Positions 62,161 to 64,000 of a stretch of DNA of 64,000 nt are shown piece by piece. Position 1 is the stretch's first letter; the number at the start of each line of letters is the position of its first letter. Location: positions 3,720,001 to 3,784,000 of the forward strand of contig NZ_CP054139.1 of assembly GCF_013283875.1 (NCBI RefSeq). Direction: 5' to 3'. The stretch comes from Mucilaginibacter mali. GTDB taxonomy: Bacteria > Bacteroidota > Bacteroidia > Sphingobacteriales > Sphingobacteriaceae. Both the position numbers and the translations under genes were made by a program. The notes below the pieces were generated by a model. The model was not told the DNA's origin. It saw nothing but the letters and a program-made list of their open reading frames with translations, and did not search any database.

Positions 62161-63129
62161 TTAATCTATCGATAGTACATTCATCTCGTAACGCATGCAG
62201 CTATTAACCGGGATAGTGCCATTAGCGGCAGAGATAGTGCCGTAAGCCATCCTGGATGGCATAATTAATGATAGTTTAGCACCTGGTGTTACCAATTGCA
62301 ACCCTTCAACAAAACCTGCCTTAACTTCGCTGGATAATTCTGTGCTTATACCTACACCTGTGTCGTTATTATACTGGTCGCCAGTCATAAACCCATTCAA
62401 TAAATAACCGGTATATTGTACAGATACGGTAGATGTATTTGTGATAGATGCGCCGCTGCCGGCCTGCAATATCTTGTAGTAAAGGCCCGATGTTGTTTTA
62501 GTATAACCGGTAAGATTATTGGCGGCAATGTAATTTTTGCAAACCGCGTCATCGTAAACGTCCTGCCCGCTCACTTGCTTGCCACTTACCGGGTCGGTAA
62601 CCTTATCTGTATTAATAAGGTTGATATAATAATCAAGGCCCTGGTTACCCTTTACCCTGTTATTAGCATCGCTGCTACCCGTTCCAAAACCCGATGAGCC
62701 ATAGCCAAGGTGCGATGGTATCAGCACGCGCGCCCTTGTACCTTTTTTCTTTAATATATTAATAAGGGCCAGTTGCACACCTTGTGGCAAGTTATTACTT
62801 GTTAGGTGCCCTACATAATTGTAAACATGGTTAACAATGGTATCTGCGGCTATAAATTGTCCGTCGAAACTTCTTACCGTAAAAACTATTGCTACCTTAT
62901 CCGGGAAATCAACGGCCGATCCGGTGCCGGCGCTAAGTATTTTGTAATAAATGCCTGTAGTATCACCTGCCGACAGATCACGCTGCATCCCGGTAAGTCC
63001 GTTACCGCTGATGTAATTCTGCATTTCCTGGTCGTCAAATTGTTTTATGTTCAAATCGGTGCTTTTACGGCACGAGAACAACCCGGCGGCCACACAAAAA
63101 AACAATAGCGTAAAAAGTATTCGTTTCAT
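62161..63129 (-). CDS. Lipoprotein with two FKBP-type peptidyl-prolyl isomerase domains
   Basis: A 322-residue lipoprotein (lipobox GLFSCRK). It carries two FKBP-like domains: residues about 50-175 (GIYYKILSAGTGSAV, RARVLIPSHLGYGSSG) and about 205-320 (GLYYKILQAGSGASI, VQYTGYLLNG, KLSLIMPSRMAYGTIS). The first domain is more diverged and may be structural. Located in the cell envelope, it should assist folding of outer-membrane or surface proteins. It starts 6 bp after its smaller paralogue. Confidence 0.9.
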   Translation of the reverse strand: MKRILFTLLFFCVAAGLFSCRKSTDLNIKQFDDQEMQNYISGNGLTGMQRDLSAGDTTGIYYKILSAGTGSAVDFPDKVAIVFTVRSFDGQFIAADTIVNHVYNYVGHLTSNNLPQGVQLALINILKKKGTRARVLIPSHLGYGSSGFGTGSSDANNRVKGNQGLDYYINLINTDKVTDPVSGKQVSGQDVYDDAVCKNYIAANNLTGYTKTTSGLYYKILQAGSGASITNTSTVSVQYTGYLLNGFMTGDQYNNDTGVGISTELSSEVKAGFVEGLQLVTPGAKLSLIMPSRMAYGTISAANGTIPVNSCMRYEMNVLSID

Positions 63130-63135
63130 TTAAAA

Positions 63136-63642
63136 TTAGTTCGTTACATCAAAAAGTTCAATATCAAAATCAAGTATCGAATTGGCCTGCAAACCCAGCG
63201 ACAACTGATCGTATGGGCCATAAGCATACCTGGATGCTATGAGCAAACGCACCTTACCGCCTTTTTTCACTTGCGATTTGGTAAGGCCATATTGCCAGCC
63301 CTTTATCATATCACCCAGCCTGTACGATGGATGAAAATTAGTTGTTTGCGTAAACACCTTACTGCTCCCCATCACCCTGCCTTCATAACCCACAGTTAAC
63401 AACGATGAGTTAGTGATCAGCGCGGCCTCGTTACCGGTTTGGGTGTTTATAAACCATACACCGGTAGTATCGGCATTGCCTATCATCACTTTAGTTGCCT
63501 GCAGGTTATTTTTGCTGATATAATCAACAATCAGCTGGTCATCAATTTTGGCCTGTGCCTGCACTTTTTTTATAGCATCGTCAGATTTTTTGCAACCCGC
63601 GATAGCTAACACGCATAAACAAGTGATCAATACCCTAATCAT
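63136..63642 (-). CDS. FKBP-type peptidyl-prolyl isomerase lipoprotein
   Basis: A 168-residue lipoprotein (lipobox AIAGCKK) with one FKBP-like domain (TGVWFINTQTGNEA, LTVGYEGRVMGSSKVF, VRLLIASRYAYGPYD). It is probably the upstream partner of the two-domain FKBP lipoprotein. Several conserved FKBP aromatic residues are replaced, so isomerase activity is not certain. Confidence 0.88.
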   Translation of the reverse strand: MIRVLITCLCVLAIAGCKKSDDAIKKVQAQAKIDDQLIVDYISKNNLQATKVMIGNADTTGVWFINTQTGNEAALITNSSLLTVGYEGRVMGSSKVFTQTTNFHPSYRLGDMIKGWQYGLTKSQVKKGGKVRLLIASRYAYGPYDQLSLGLQANSILDFDIELFDVTN

Positions 63643-63809
63643 CTATTTTCAATCGGCAAATTTATTCTTTTAAATGGAAACATCAGCAGCTTAACATTTT
63701 TTAACATATAAAGCCGTTAAATAACCATTTTGCAGCTACATCAACAGCAAAACGAATTTTCACCGGTGATATTTCACTACCGTTCACTAATAAATTATTT
63801 AACACGATT

Positions 63810-64000
63810 TTATTCCGGCTTGAAATTTAGCGTGAGTGTATTGATCTTCTTAAGGGTATTGATCAGTTGATCTTTATCCTTTTCGCTGATGTGGGCATTC
63901 AGGTAATTGTTAAACTGCTTAACAAGCGCACGCGCCAGGTGGCGTTTTTCTTTCCCCAGGTCGGTAAGGTATATTTTAACAGAGCGTTTATCGCCTTTGT
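63810..64000 (-). CDS. MarR-family transcriptional regulator, 5' part cut by window edge
   Basis: Only the last 62 residues are inside the window: DKRSVKIYLTDLGKE is the MarR wing and following helix, then a C-terminal dimerisation helix ending in LNFKPE and TAA at 63810-63812. The frame runs to the right edge without a stop. The target is unknown. Confidence 0.78.
   Translation of the reverse strand, partial: KGDKRSVKIYLTDLGKEKRHLARALVKQFNNYLNAHISEKDKDQLINTLKKINTLTLNFKPE

Overview
The window looks like chromosomal DNA of a Bacteroidota member, most likely Sphingobacteriaceae (Mucilaginibacter/Pedobacter-like). This is an inference from a SusC/SusD pair, a type IX secretion (type B) sorting domain with a PorP/SprF partner, lipoproteins with CKK-type lipoboxes, TAnnTTTG-like -7 promoter elements, few visible Shine-Dalgarno sequences, and family-typical fusions (NagB plus PIG-L; NasA plus NirB-like reductase). 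I saw no rRNA, tRNA, IS element or CRISPR array.

Layout. (1) About 1-19.6 kb, all minus strand: a glycan-utilisation locus. It holds a SusC/SusD pair with two accessory lipoproteins, then a kinase/GH109/phosphatase operon, then a GH3/NagB-PIG-L/sugar-MFS/GalE/CBM9-like operon, and a LacI regulator at the upstream end. GH109, NahK-like kinase, GalE and NagB together point to N-acetylhexosamine (GalNAc/GlcNAc) containing glycans. Three sites share the 12-bp core CGCAAACGTTTG, and a 26-bp perfect palindrome sits in front of the GH3 gene. (2) About 19.8-33.7 kb: an assimilatory nitrate/nitrite cluster. It has an outer-membrane porin, a NarK-type transporter, a 1174-residue fused nitrate reductase, a siroheme-ferredoxin-like/rubredoxin protein, DUF4202, a Crp/Fnr regulator with an N-terminal cysteine cluster, NirD, NirB, the siroheme enzyme CobA and a small partner. 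(3) 33.99-37.79 kb: a three-gene operon with a 674-residue ferritin-like protein carrying a cysteine-rich C-terminus, a DUF692/MNIO enzyme and a DUF2063 partner. I judge this a RiPP-type modification system with an unusually large candidate substrate, and the most interesting part of the window. (4) 37.87-47.84 kb: a PorP/SprF protein and a 2992-residue MBG/YDG-repeat adhesin with a T9SS type B C-terminal domain. (5) 48.1-50.9 kb: three tandem phage-tail-collar proteins and a formyltransferase. (6) 51.4-64 kb: mostly housekeeping genes: LytTR regulator, MnmE, nucleoid-associated protein, LspA, an ABC exporter, TruA, DUF4293, an epimerase, a photolyase, two FKBP lipoproteins and the end of a MarR gene.

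A second theme is a set of small extragenic repeats made of imperfect 7- or 8-bp units, each locus with its own unit, several followed by inverted copies. One of them lies in frame inside truA. A GTCATCCTGAGC-type palindrome and a larger GC-rich inverted repeat lie beside lspA.
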